This document shows positions 1 to 8,833 of a DNA stretch of 64,000 nt, piece after piece. Under the pieces are notes generated by a model. The model was not told the origin of the DNA, ran no database searches, and saw nothing but the letters and a program-made list of their open reading frames with translations. The DNA lies in assembly GCA_947168885.1 (NCBI GenBank), contig CAMVNQ010000002.1, positions 248,001 through 312,000 of the forward strand. The letters are read 5' to 3'. The stretch is from an uncultured Clostridia bacterium. Its GTDB lineage: Bacteria; Bacillota; Clostridia; Oscillospirales; Ruminococcaceae. The translations under genes and the position numbers were made by a program. Positions within the stretch are counted from its first letter, which is position 1, and each line of letters opens with the position of its first letter.

Positions 1-234
1 AACGAAATAACTGTATTCTCCGATACTGTCTGCATAGTCCCTGCCCTGCGCTTTGACAAAAACGGGTACAGACTCGGCTGGGGCGGCGGTTTTTACGACC
101 GGTTCCTCGCAAATTACGACGGTATCCCGATAGGGATATGTTATGAATCCTGCTGCGGAGAAGTCCCGAAGGACGAATACGACATAGCAGCGTATATAGT
201 TATCACAGAAAACGGCATTTACGGACAATTATGA
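1..234 (+). CDS. 5-formyltetrahydrofolate cyclo-ligase, C-terminal part
   Basis: The reading frame is open from base 1 and stops at 232-234, so only the last 77 residues are in the window. The visible part holds the family's glycine-rich signature (YRLGWGGGFYDRFL), which binds ATP and the folate substrate, followed by the usual IGICYE strand and the VPxDExD-like segment (VPKDEYDIAAYIV). The enzyme converts 5-formyl-THF to 5,10-methenyl-THF with ATP in the cytosol. The next gene, mltG, starts 42 bases downstream in the same direction, so the two are probably cotranscribed. The family call is firm because the signature is intact; nothing can be said about the N-terminus. Confidence 0.9.
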   Translation, partial: NEITVFSDTVCIVPALRFDKNGYRLGWGGGFYDRFLANYDGIPIGICYESCCGEVPKDEYDIAAYIVITENGIYGQL

Positions 235-276
235 TCAACAATATGCATTTTGAAACCAAAAGGGGGTGTGATCCGG

Positions 277-2691
277 TTGAACAATAAGGAAAACAGACCT
301 GAAGAAAAAGAATACAACGATATAGACAGCCTTGCCGCTTTCCTACATAGCGGTACGGGATCGGCCGGAGAGCAGCACGGATCTTCACCTTCCGAAGAGA
401 ACGGCAGCAGTCTCGGCGGTGTTCTCTTTAATATAGATGACAGGAACAGTACATCGGCGCACTCGTTTATTGACGAAGATGATGACGAAAATGATGACGA
501 GCCGGATTTTACCGCTCCTCTCAGACGCAGAAAAACTTCTGCTGCTCAGGACCCGGCAATACCTGCTAACCCCATTATGCGCTCGCAGGACAGCCGTCCA
601 GACCACAGACGGACTCAGAAACGTCAGGCTCATCGTTCCGAACATAATAATCCGGATGTTTCATTCGGAGAAAAGGTGAAAAATGTTTTCAGCGGTATCG
701 GCGGTGCAATAGCAGGCTTCTTTTCCAATATAAAGGAAAGCTTCTCCGGAAAGAAAAATAAAAAAACGGAAGAGCGCCCTGCTGTACCGAAGAAAACGGA
801 AAAACCCGCTTTACGCGAGATAGCGGCAAATTCTTCAGCTGAAGAGACCACGCCTGTGCGCAAAAGGCCGGAGCGTCCCGCAACGGAAGAGACCACGCCT
901 GTACGCAGAAAGCAGGAGCGTCCCGCAACGGAAGAGACTGCGCCTGTGCGCAAAAGACCGGAACGTCCCGCAACGGAAGAGACTGCGCCTGTACGCAAAA
1001 GACCGGAGCGTCCCGCAACGGAAGAGGCCGCGCCTGTGCGCAAAAGACCGGAGCGTCCCGCTGTCGCACAGAATACCGCTGTACGCGAAAAACCGGCAGA
1101 CACACCGAAACACGAAAGACCGTCAAGATCACCGAAGCACGAAAAGCCCGATTCTGCCGACAAGCTTACCGAGAATGAGATCCCCGCACTTGCGGCGAGC
1201 CTTTCTGCGGCACTCGGCGAAAAGGCTGCCGAGATCGTTGAACAGCGAAAGAATGAACTTCCGCCCGATGACATTCCAGAAATATTCGATATAGAAGAAG
1301 GAAGTGCCGAGGAAGAAGAGTTCGACAGCACAGCTACCCGTCTTATGAATGCAGTCAATGATCCGCAGGCACGAAGTGTCTCTATGAAAGAGGACTTTGA
1401 TGAAGAAGAGGAAGAAATCCGTGCAGAAAAGATCATGGCGGCTCGTCTCCGCAAGAACTACGAGCGTCAGAAACAGGGTACAAGAACTCTTGCGTATATT
1501 CTTATTGCGCTGCTCCTTTGCGCCGCGATACTTGGTGCTTCCGCATACGCTTCGACATATATCGTCAAGTGGGCGCTTGACTTTTCGGGTGTTGCCAATA
1601 CCGAATTCCAGCTTGATGTGACCATTCCCGATAACGCTGATATTGACACCGTTGCCGCTATTCTTTCCGAAAACAATATTATAAGCGATGCAAAGTTCTT
1701 CAAGCTCTATGCTGATTTTGCGGATAATCTCAAGAAAGACAAGCCTCCGGCAGAATTCATCGGCGGCAAATATACCGTAAGCTCGACAATGTCATACAGT
1801 ACGCTTCTGTCGATTCTTCGCACAAAAGTCACACAGAAAAAGACAGTAAGTGTCCGTATCGTTGAAGGAATGACCGCACACGATATTGCGATGCTTCTCG
1901 AAGATAACAATGTCTGCTTTGCAGATGATTTCGAGAAATACTACAAGAATATCCAGAACAATTACGATTTTGAGCGCAGAGTCAAGGAAGAAACGAAAAA
2001 GTTCAATCAGCTCGAAGGCTACCTATTCCCCGATACCTATGAGTTCTATATCGTTAACGAAATGGAAGACGGCAAAAACAGCGTAAAGAGCCGGATGTCC
2101 GAAGAAGCTTACGACAAGATGAAGAAAGCTTCGGAAGAAAATGCCGTAAAAGCAGCAAAAGAGATGTATTCGAACTTCAACAGCAAGATGACACGCTCGA
2201 TGTACAAGAAAATGGGCGAGATGCATCTTACCCTTGACGAAACGATAGCACTCGCGTCCATGGTACAAAAGGAAGCAGCTTCGGAAGAAGATATGGGAAA
2301 TGTTGCAAGCGTCTTCCTCAACAGAATACGCAATTCCGCTGAATACCCCTATCTCCAGTCTGACGTTACCGTGCTTTATGTCGAAAATGACATAAAACCG
2401 TTCATTACCGGAACGGATACAGCTAAACAGCGTATATACGACGCTTACAACACATATATCTGCAAAGGCATACCTGCCGGAGCGGTCTGCAACCCGGGAC
2501 TAAGCGCTATAAACGCAATTCTTTACGCTCCGGAAACACCGTACTATTATTTCTGTGCGAACAAAGACACCGGAGAGATATACTACGCAGAAACAAAGGA
2601 ACAGCACGAGGAAAACCTTGTTCTCGCGGGACTCACTGCGGGAGAACAGGCTTCACCCCAGCCGTTCGGGGAGGGCAGCGAAATTGAATAA
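277..2691 (+). CDS. mltG: Endolytic murein transglycosylase MltG with long repeat-containing cytosolic region
   Basis: The C-terminal half (about residues 440-800 of 804) matches MltG/YceG, a membrane enzyme that cleaves nascent glycan strands and sets their length. The catalytic glutamate is residue 666 in the LASMVQKEA motif, and the SDVTVLY segment follows. One membrane helix lies at about 403-428. The N-terminal 400 residues are hydrophilic, probably disordered and cytosolic, and much longer than in typical MltG. They contain five tandem 15-residue units of the type EETxPVRKxxERPAT at bases 841-1065. TTG at 277 is preferred as start because AGGGGGTG lies 8 bases upstream; an in-frame TTG at 250 has no ribosome site. 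The end overlaps the next start by 8 bases. Confidence 0.92.
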   Translation: MNNKENRPEEKEYNDIDSLAAFLHSGTGSAGEQHGSSPSEENGSSLGGVLFNIDDRNSTSAHSFIDEDDDENDDEPDFTAPLRRRKTSAAQDPAIPANPIMRSQDSRPDHRRTQKRQAHRSEHNNPDVSFGEKVKNVFSGIGGAIAGFFSNIKESFSGKKNKKTEERPAVPKKTEKPALREIAANSSAEETTPVRKRPERPATEETTPVRRKQERPATEETAPVRKRPERPATEETAPVRKRPERPATEEAAPVRKRPERPAVAQNTAVREKPADTPKHERPSRSPKHEKPDSADKLTENEIPALAASLSAALGEKAAEIVEQRKNELPPDDIPEIFDIEEGSAEEEEFDSTATRLMNAVNDPQARSVSMKEDFDEEEEEIRAEKIMAARLRKNYERQKQGTRTLAYILIALLLCAAILGASAYASTYIVKWALDFSGVANTEFQLDVTIPDNADIDTVAAILSENNIISDAKFFKLYADFADNLKKDKPPAEFIGGKYTVSSTMSYSTLLSILRTKVTQKKTVSVRIVEGMTAHDIAMLLEDNNVCFADDFEKYYKNIQNNYDFERRVKEETKKFNQLEGYLFPDTYEFYIVNEMEDGKNSVKSRMSEEAYDKMKKASEENAVKAAKEMYSNFNSKMTRSMYKKMGEMHLTLDETIALASMVQKEAASEEDMGNVASVFLNRIRNSAEYPYLQSDVTVLYVENDIKPFITGTDTAKQRIYDAYNTYICKGIPAGAVCNPGLSAINAILYAPETPYYYFCANKDTGEIYYAETKEQHEENLVLAGLTAGEQASPQPFGEGSEIE

Positions 2692-3901
2692 AACACCCGA
2701 GATACTCTCCCCTGCCGGCGACCGCGAATGTCTTGAAGCCGCGGTGGATTTCGGCTGTGATGCCGTATATGTCGGCGGACAGACGTTCGGAATGCGCGCG
2801 GGACCCAAGAATTTTGATATGAATGGGCTCGCAGATGCCGTAAAATATGCTCACGATCACGGTGTAAAGCTTTATCTTACCTGCAACACCGTACCCACAA
2901 ACGAAGAAGCCGAAGCATATCCCGCATTCATCGCCGAAGCGTATGAAACAGGCATAGACGCGGCAATTATCGCCGACATAGGTGTTATGGCGATGACAAA
3001 GAAGCACGCTCCAAAGCTCGACATCCATATGTCAACACAAGTCGGGATAATGAATTTTACGACCGCCAATGAGCTTTACCGGCTCGGCGCAAAGCGTATT
3101 GTCCTCGCCCGCGAAGTTCCGCTCAGAGATATAGCCATTATCCGTAAGAATATTCCGGAAGATATGGATATTGAGGTATTTGTGCACGGAGCCATGTGCG
3201 TTTCGTTCTCGGGACGATGCCTGTTGTCAAAATACCTCACGGGACGCGATGCAAACCGCGGTCAGTGTGCACAGCCCTGTCGCTGGAACTATCATCTCAT
3301 CGAGGATATGCGTCCCGGCGAAAGCTATGACATAACAGAGGACGAACGCGGTACTTATATCTTCAACGCAAAAGATCTTTGTATGATAGAACACCTTGAT
3401 GACCTTATCGAAGCCGGAGTTTCGAGTTTCAAGATCGAAGGACGCGCGAAGTCTGCATACTACACGGCTACAATGAGCAATGCTTATAAGAAAGCTCTCG
3501 GATATGCACTCAAAGGCGAGAAAGTACCGGAATGTATCACAAAAGAGGTTTTCAGAGTAAGCCACAGGCCGTACTGTACCGGCTTCTTCTACGATCACGA
3601 AGACGCAGAACAGTACTATCCCGACAGTCAGTACTGCCGCGAGTTCGATTTCGGTGGTACGATCGACGGTTACGAGAACGGACGGCTTCTCATAACGCTC
3701 CGGAATTACTTCACGCTCGATATGGAGCTCGAAGTTCTGTCTCCAAAGGGTGAGTCTGTAGTATTCACACCGACAGAGATGTTTGACAAGGACGAGCTTC
3801 CGGTAAGAGCAGCTAATCGCGCTATGGACAGGTATTTCATACCTTATGCGACTGAATTCCCGCCTAAGTCTATAATACGGGCACGTAAAAAAGAAGGGTG
3901 A
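2684..3901 (+). CDS. U32 family peptidase-like protein (RNA hydroxylation family)
   Basis: 405 residues. The U32 signature region VFVHGAMCVSFSGRCLLS followed by the Cys-rich RGQCAQPCRW segment is intact; those cysteines are thought to hold an Fe-S cluster in the family. The N-terminus (PEILSPAGDRECLEAAVDFG) is the usual TIM-barrel start. Characterised U32 members (TrhP, RlhA) take part in prephenate-dependent hydroxylation of tRNA U34 or 23S rRNA rather than proteolysis; the TrhP-like role is more likely for this length, but which RNA is modified is inference. The start is TTG 2684, with GGGAGGG about 8 bases upstream and overlapping the end of mltG, which implies coupled translation. Confidence 0.88.
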   Translation: MNKTPEILSPAGDRECLEAAVDFGCDAVYVGGQTFGMRAGPKNFDMNGLADAVKYAHDHGVKLYLTCNTVPTNEEAEAYPAFIAEAYETGIDAAIIADIGVMAMTKKHAPKLDIHMSTQVGIMNFTTANELYRLGAKRIVLAREVPLRDIAIIRKNIPEDMDIEVFVHGAMCVSFSGRCLLSKYLTGRDANRGQCAQPCRWNYHLIEDMRPGESYDITEDERGTYIFNAKDLCMIEHLDDLIEAGVSSFKIEGRAKSAYYTATMSNAYKKALGYALKGEKVPECITKEVFRVSHRPYCTGFFYDHEDAEQYYPDSQYCREFDFGGTIDGYENGRLLITLRNYFTLDMELEVLSPKGESVVFTPTEMFDKDELPVRAANRAMDRYFIPYATEFPPKSIIRARKKEG

Positions 3902-3904
3902 TCT

Positions 3905-4441
3905 ATGGGTAACAAAAAAGCACTTATCGTTATAGATATGCAGAATGATTACCTCTGGGATAAAAGAAAACCGATGTTCTCATACAACACAGATGATCTT
4001 GTCGGTTCAGTAAACCGCGCCATATCTGCGTATAAGGAAAACGGGTACGACGTAATTTACATAGAACAGATGTTCCCGAATATCATCACAAACAAATGGT
4101 TCATCGGCTTTTCAATAAAAGGTACCGAAGGCGCGGAGCTTTACAGCGGACTTGATGTAGTTTCCGACATTATCTTCGAGAAGAACCTTCCTGATACTTA
4201 TTCATCTAAGGCATTCCGTGAATTCATGCAGAAACAGGGCTATTCCGAAGTTACGCTCTGCGGACTTGACGAATGCGGCTGTGTGGGAGCTACAGCCAAG
4301 GGTGCTTCAAAAACAGGCGTAAAGGTAGTTATGCTTGAAAACTGCATCGGCAGACGCTTTCCGGACGCTAAAGTACAAAAGATGAGAGCAGAGCTCGGTG
4401 CTCTCGGAGTGAAGTACATCAGCTTCCCTTCCGGTAATTGA
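3905..4441 (+). CDS. Isochorismatase-family cysteine hydrolase
   Basis: 178 residues, the normal size for a single-domain cysteine hydrolase of the nicotinamidase/isochorismatase superfamily. The catalytic triad is visible: Asp in VIDMQNDYLW, Lys in the central FEKNLPDTYSSKAF segment, and Cys in the GLDECGCVGATAKGA motif. The substrate cannot be read from the sequence; members hydrolyse nicotinamide, isochorismate, ureidoacrylate or carbamoyl compounds. The gene starts 3 bases after the U32 stop with AAGGGTG as ribosome site and is followed after 9 bases by rsmA, so it is inside the same operon. Confidence 0.85.
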   Translation: MGNKKALIVIDMQNDYLWDKRKPMFSYNTDDLVGSVNRAISAYKENGYDVIYIEQMFPNIITNKWFIGFSIKGTEGAELYSGLDVVSDIIFEKNLPDTYSSKAFREFMQKQGYSEVTLCGLDECGCVGATAKGASKTGVKVVMLENCIGRRFPDAKVQKMRAELGALGVKYISFPSGN

Positions 4442-4450
4442 CGAATTTAT

Positions 4451-5311
4451 ATGGAACTTACAAATATTGGTACAATTAAAGATGTAATGACGCGCAACGG
4501 CGTTTCGTTCACCAAATCTCTCGGTCAGAATTTTCTGATAAACCCGACGGTCTGCCCGAAGATCGCAGAAATGGGCGGCTGCCAAAAAGGAACGGCGGCT
4601 ATTGAGATCGGTACAGGTATCGGCGTTCTCACCAAAGAGCTTGCTCTTCGCTGTGACAGAGTCGTCGCTGTCGAGGTCGATGAACGTCTGCGTCCGGTAC
4701 TTGAAGAAACGCTCGCGGAGTTCGACAACATCGAAGTCGTTTTCGCCGACATTCTGAAAACCGATGTAAATTCGCTTATATCCGAAAAACTATCAGGATA
4801 TGATGACATTGTCGTTTGTGCCAATCTCCCCTACTACATCACATCGCCGGTGATAATGAAGCTTCTTGAAGAGCGCCCGCATATACGCTCGATAACTGTA
4901 ATGGTACAGAAGGAAGCTGCGGAACGTCTTTGCGCCGAAGTCGGAAGCAGAGAGTGCGGCGCGGTCACGGCGGCTGTGAATTACTACAGCACACCGAAGC
5001 TCCTTTTCAAGGTCGGCCGCGGAAGCTTTATGCCGTCCCCGAATGTTGACAGCGCAGTTATACGGCTCGATATTCCGGAAAAACCGAGATTTACGGTATC
5101 GGACGAAAAGCTTTTCTTTAAGATAGTCCGCTCGTCTTTTGCCCAGCGCAGAAAACAGCTTCTCAACCCGCTCAGCTCAGCGCTCGGTATCGATAAGCAG
5201 GAGCTTGCGAAAATGCTCGCGGATTGTGGTATCAAGACGACTGCGCGACCCGAAGAGCTTAAAATGGAAGATATTGTCGCGATCTGCGAAATAATTTCAC
5301 GCACAAAATAA
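4451..5311 (+). CDS. rsmA: 16S rRNA dimethyladenosine transferase RsmA/KsgA
   Basis: 286 residues. It dimethylates A1518 and A1519 in helix 45 of 16S rRNA using S-adenosylmethionine, late in 30S assembly. Visible motifs are SLGQNFLIN at the N-terminus, the SAM-binding AIEIGTGIGVLT, the acidic VAVEVDERL, and the catalytic NLPYYIT (motif IV). The C-terminal helical domain (SFAQRRKQLLNPL) is complete. The start ATG 4451 has no strong Shine-Dalgarno sequence, so translation may rely on coupling to the upstream gene. It is the last gene before the spoIIE promoter. Confidence 0.95.
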   Translation: MELTNIGTIKDVMTRNGVSFTKSLGQNFLINPTVCPKIAEMGGCQKGTAAIEIGTGIGVLTKELALRCDRVVAVEVDERLRPVLEETLAEFDNIEVVFADILKTDVNSLISEKLSGYDDIVVCANLPYYITSPVIMKLLEERPHIRSITVMVQKEAAERLCAEVGSRECGAVTAAVNYYSTPKLLFKVGRGSFMPSPNVDSAVIRLDIPEKPRFTVSDEKLFFKIVRSSFAQRRKQLLNPLSSALGIDKQELAKMLADCGIKTTARPEELKMEDIVAICEIISRTK

Positions 5312-5321
5312 AATATCCCTT

Positions 5322-5357
5322 TCTTTGACATAAATCTCACGCCTTTTGTGCTATCAT
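5322..5357 (+). promoter_or_regulatory. spoIIE promoter with 21-base spacer and putative Spo0A box
   Basis: TTGACA at 5325-5330 and TATCAT at 5352-5357 are separated by 21 bases, too long for ordinary sigma-A use. On the complementary strand the -35 region reads ATGTCAAAGAAA, close to the Spo0A box TGTCRAA followed by A-rich sequence. In Bacillus subtilis the spoIIE promoter has this same over-long spacing and needs Spo0A-P. The match is by eye; regulation is inferred. Confidence 0.6.
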
Positions 5358-5396
5358 TGTTGTACATAACACAATGATCACGAAAGGACGTTGAAA

Positions 5397-7679
5397 ATGG
5401 AAAGAAGTATTGCTTCCGAAAAAAATGTCAGAGAAAGGGATTTTGGTTTTTTAAAAGGCTGTGCAATATGTGCCGCGGGATTTTTCCTCGCCCTGACAAG
5501 GCTTTTCGGTCTTCCCGCTCCCTTTGCGACAGCCGCTATATGCGCTCTTGACGGTATAGAGTGCGTATTCATGTTTGTAGGCGCTTCGGCAGGATATATA
5601 GTGAACGGCGGTATCGAGATCTGTGTTCCGTACATAGCCGCAATGGGTACGCTGACGATAATGAGGCTTATCATCAGCTTTTTCGTTCAAAGCAGACATT
5701 CGGAATTCATGCGTATCATCCAGTCAGCAGCTGCTGCCGTATGCGTATTCACAGCAAACATATTCTGTGCACAAAGCGTTTATGAGATATTTCTGTCCGT
5801 ATCGTTCGCCGCTGTATCTCTCGTGTTCTCATACAGCGCGGAAAAAGTACGTTCCGTAGGCATAAACGGACTGTTCGCTGAACATAAAACGGTTGTCCGC
5901 GGCGCGGTATGTGTGCTGTTCGTGCTTATTACAGCGGCTCTTACAAGCTTACAGATCGGGTTCATAAACATAGGTGTGTTCATATCTGTACTTGCGGTGC
6001 TTTATTCATCGGAGATGAGAGCGGAAGCTTCGGCGGCAGTATTCGCTGTCCTCTCTTCCGCCGGAATAGCTGCCGGAAACACCGATCTTGCCGCTTCATG
6101 CATAATGATCTCGGTCGCTGCGCCGGTAATAATGCTTCTTGACCGCTTCGGAAGGATAACACGCGCCTGTGCCTTCATACTCACGGTCGGAACGGGACTG
6201 ATAATTACGGGAATGACCGAAACAAACGGCGCTGCGGCATTATCAGCTGTAGCTGCGGCTGTCATATATATGGCTGTTCCGGAAAGGGTATTGCCCTTTT
6301 CTGCCGCTCTGAACCGTGCAGAGCTTAAAACTAACCCGCGGTCTTACGCTGCATTCGGAAAAAAGCTTGCCGGAATGGGTGATGCTGTTGACGAGATGAG
6401 AGCCGCTGTGATACGCACCGCAAAAGCGCTTGAGACCGAAAACCTTCAGGACATTTCGTGGGTATATAACAAAGCGGCAGACGAAGTATGCAAGAACTGC
6501 GCACACAATATGAGGTGCTGGGGACAACTGTACAACGATACCGCAGACATCATGAACAAAGCCTGTGAAAAGCTCCGGAACGGTTTTTTCATCACTGAAG
6601 ACGTTCTCGGCGGTCATCTTCAGACGACCTGCCGTGAAAGAAGCAGGCTATCCGCTGAGCTCAACCGCCAGTATGCCCTGTTCTGCTCTGCGGGAAACGC
6701 ATCCCGCAAGGTCGCCGAGATGCGGAATGTCCTTACCGGTCAGCTTGCGGCAACCGGGACAATGCTGCGCAAAATGTCCGAGGAGCTTGAACGCAACGAC
6801 ACTTACGACGAAAGTTCGGCGCTTGAAGCGGAAAAAGTGTTTTCTGAGAGCGGACTTACAGGAATTTCGGTCATTTCTCTGATAATTAACAACAAGCTGT
6901 GCATTGACGCTTACGGCTCCGGAACTCTTACTATGCAGCCGGACGAGCTTGCGGACAGGCTCTCTTTTGCACTTCACAGGGAGTTCGATCTTCCGGCAGT
7001 AAGCGAGATGAGCGGACGGATACATATCACCGTTTCCGAAAGGGCACGGTATGACGCACAGATAAAGGTTTTCCGCAGAAGCAAGGGAGGAAGCCGCCAC
7101 AGCGGCGACTGCGTGGAATGCTTCAACGACGGGCGCGGAAACGTATATATGATACTGTCCGACGGTATGGGAAGCGGAAGCCGCGCACGCATAGACAGCG
7201 CATTCTCATGCGGAATGCTGTCAAAGCTTCTGAAAGCGGGGATAGATCTTGATGCATCACTTGAAATGCTGAATACTTCACTGCTCGTAAAATCCTCGGA
7301 TGAGAGCTTTGCGACGCTTGATCTGTGCAGAATAGACCTTAACACTGGTGACGTGCTGATCTGCAAAGCCGGCGGAGCTTCGACATATATACGCTGCGGT
7401 GACACTTTCGCTAATATAAGCGAGGACGGAACACCGCTCGGTATCGGGTTCGAGGCGGATTATAAGGGTAAACTCTTCCGTATCTCGGAAGGCGACGTGA
7501 TAATAATGACAAGTGACGGCGCACAGCTTGACGAAAAGTGGCTCGAACAGCTTGTAATGCGGGACAGGCACGCTGATATTGAAAAAATAACGGAAACTGC
7601 GGGAGAGGCACTTCGACTCTCATCTGACAAAGAAACGGAGGACGATATAACGATAATTGGTGTCAAGCTCGTTCGATAG
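5397..7679 (+). CDS. spoIIE: Stage II sporulation protein E (PP2C-type phosphatase)
   Basis: 760 residues with the SpoIIE architecture: about ten hydrophobic helices in residues 20-310, a central regulatory region with a Cys pair (CKNCAHNMRCW), and a C-terminal PP2C phosphatase domain from about 555. Metal-binding motifs are ILSDGMGSG and MTSDGA. SpoIIE dephosphorylates SpoIIAA-P in the forespore, releasing sigma-F, and also acts at the asymmetric septum. ATG 5397 is chosen over an in-frame TTG at 5391 because AAAGGA at 5383-5388 gives good spacing only to the ATG. Together with sigG at 56830 it shows an endospore-forming lineage. Confidence 0.95.
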   Translation: MERSIASEKNVRERDFGFLKGCAICAAGFFLALTRLFGLPAPFATAAICALDGIECVFMFVGASAGYIVNGGIEICVPYIAAMGTLTIMRLIISFFVQSRHSEFMRIIQSAAAAVCVFTANIFCAQSVYEIFLSVSFAAVSLVFSYSAEKVRSVGINGLFAEHKTVVRGAVCVLFVLITAALTSLQIGFINIGVFISVLAVLYSSEMRAEASAAVFAVLSSAGIAAGNTDLAASCIMISVAAPVIMLLDRFGRITRACAFILTVGTGLIITGMTETNGAAALSAVAAAVIYMAVPERVLPFSAALNRAELKTNPRSYAAFGKKLAGMGDAVDEMRAAVIRTAKALETENLQDISWVYNKAADEVCKNCAHNMRCWGQLYNDTADIMNKACEKLRNGFFITEDVLGGHLQTTCRERSRLSAELNRQYALFCSAGNASRKVAEMRNVLTGQLAATGTMLRKMSEELERNDTYDESSALEAEKVFSESGLTGISVISLIINNKLCIDAYGSGTLTMQPDELADRLSFALHREFDLPAVSEMSGRIHITVSERARYDAQIKVFRRSKGGSRHSGDCVECFNDGRGNVYMILSDGMGSGSRARIDSAFSCGMLSKLLKAGIDLDASLEMLNTSLLVKSSDESFATLDLCRIDLNTGDVLICKAGGASTYIRCGDTFANISEDGTPLGIGFEADYKGKLFRISEGDVIIMTSDGAQLDEKWLEQLVMRDRHADIEKITETAGEALRLSSDKETEDDITIIGVKLVR

Positions 7680-7762
7680 GAAAACATATTACAAAATTAC
7701 CCGCGAAAAATTGTTCACTGCTACAATTTGCTTTTTTTGAATGAAAAAATCGGTAATTTTCC

Positions 7763-7791
7763 TTGCAAAATATCAGCTTTTGTGATATAAT
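7763..7791 (+). promoter_or_regulatory. Sigma-A-type promoter
   Basis: TTGCAA at 7763-7768, a 17-base spacer and TATAAT at 7786-7791 with an extended TGTGA just before it. It reads into the two-gene unit starting at 7886, leaving a leader of about 90 bases. Confidence 0.75.
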
Positions 7792-7885
7792 GTTAAAATG
7801 ATAGTATGGATTAATGTGCAATTTTAATAAAATTGTCAATAATTACCATATATACTATTATTTCAGGAAAGCGAGGTGATGATCT

Positions 7886-8833
7886 GTGATTAACTGCAGT
7901 TGGTATCTGTGGCTGCGCGGGCGTAAGATCTTCAACATACGCCAGCTTCGCGAAAACTTCGATACACCTCTGCTCACAGGTTATTTCCTCGGCGGAAGCT
8001 TAATGAAATGGCTTTCCGACATCGGAGAATATGATATTATCCAGAGGCTTTCTTCTGTTGACAAAAGCGGCGATATCGGGCGCCAGCTCGAATTTGCGTT
8101 CGGCGTATCTCCTGACCCGCACGATCCCCTCAGCGAGCCCGAAATTCCCGAACAGCCCGATGTCGTTCCCGAGATCACCGTATCAGCGGAAAAAGCCGGT
8201 GTAACCGAAATTCCCGTATTCACAGGCTCTTTCTACGGTACAAGCTCATTCAGCGGACTTTCCGAAAGCTCGTTTGCTGCTGCTTTTGCGGGCAGTATCG
8301 CAAGCTCTTTCACAATGACCGCGGAAAGCTCGTTCACTTCAATAGTCGGCAGCGCGTTTGCCGCGCGGTTCACATCGAGTTTCTCAGGTTTTGAGCTCGG
8401 CTCTTACTCTGCTTTTGTAAGCGGACAGGCTCTCAATATTGCCTCTTCCGGCTTTGCTTCATCCGGCAGCAGCTTTTGGTTCCTCTTCGGACAGAATCTT
8501 CTCAATAAAGGCTTTTTCGGCTCATTTTCACTTTCATCTTTCAACTTCGGCAGCTTCTACTGGCTGTTCGGTAAATACAGTAACCTTTTCGGCTCGTCGG
8601 GCGGTTCGTTCTATGGCTCATTCGGGCTTGCACTTATGAAGCTACTCGCTTTGTACGGCGGAAGTTTCGGCAGCTTCGGAAGCTTCGGCAATATCGGTGA
8701 ATTCTTCGGAGAAGGAAGCTTCAGATATAATGCTGCGGGCGTTACTATTACCGCGGAAGAATACCACAGAACTCTTATCAACCTTTCTTCCTGCCCGCTC
8801 AATGCTTACGGATATGGGATAAATCTTGTATGA
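7886..8833 (+). CDS. Gly-Ser-Phe-rich repeat protein with N-terminal helical domain
   Basis: 315 residues, no recognised function. Residues 1-75 form a compact, probably helical domain (IRQLRENFD, YFLGGSLMKWLSDIGE) without a signal peptide; it resembles short helical segments at the N-termini of some bacterial signalling proteins, but I cannot name a family. From about residue 110 to 290 the chain is low-complexity, with at least 16 GSF or SSF triplets, partly spaced eight residues apart (for example SSFTMTAE then SSFTSIVG) and ending with three consecutive GSF units. The start is GTG 7886 with GAGGTG upstream. The stop overlaps the next start (ATGA), so the two products are made together. 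Possible roles are a scaffold, a condensate or a beta-solenoid; none is shown. Confidence 0.75.
   Translation: MINCSWYLWLRGRKIFNIRQLRENFDTPLLTGYFLGGSLMKWLSDIGEYDIIQRLSSVDKSGDIGRQLEFAFGVSPDPHDPLSEPEIPEQPDVVPEITVSAEKAGVTEIPVFTGSFYGTSSFSGLSESSFAAAFAGSIASSFTMTAESSFTSIVGSAFAARFTSSFSGFELGSYSAFVSGQALNIASSGFASSGSSFWFLFGQNLLNKGFFGSFSLSSFNFGSFYWLFGKYSNLFGSSGGSFYGSFGLALMKLLALYGGSFGSFGSFGNIGEFFGEGSFRYNAAGVTITAEEYHRTLINLSSCPLNAYGYGINLV

Noticed and set aside
841-1065. Tandem repeat considered as a CRISPR array
   Set aside because: The units are directly adjacent with no spacers and lie in frame within a protein.
630-1454. Minus-strand open frame of 274 codons opposite mltG
   Set aside because: It exists because the 45-base repeats and biased codons lack stops on the other strand; no ribosome site, and mltG is certain.
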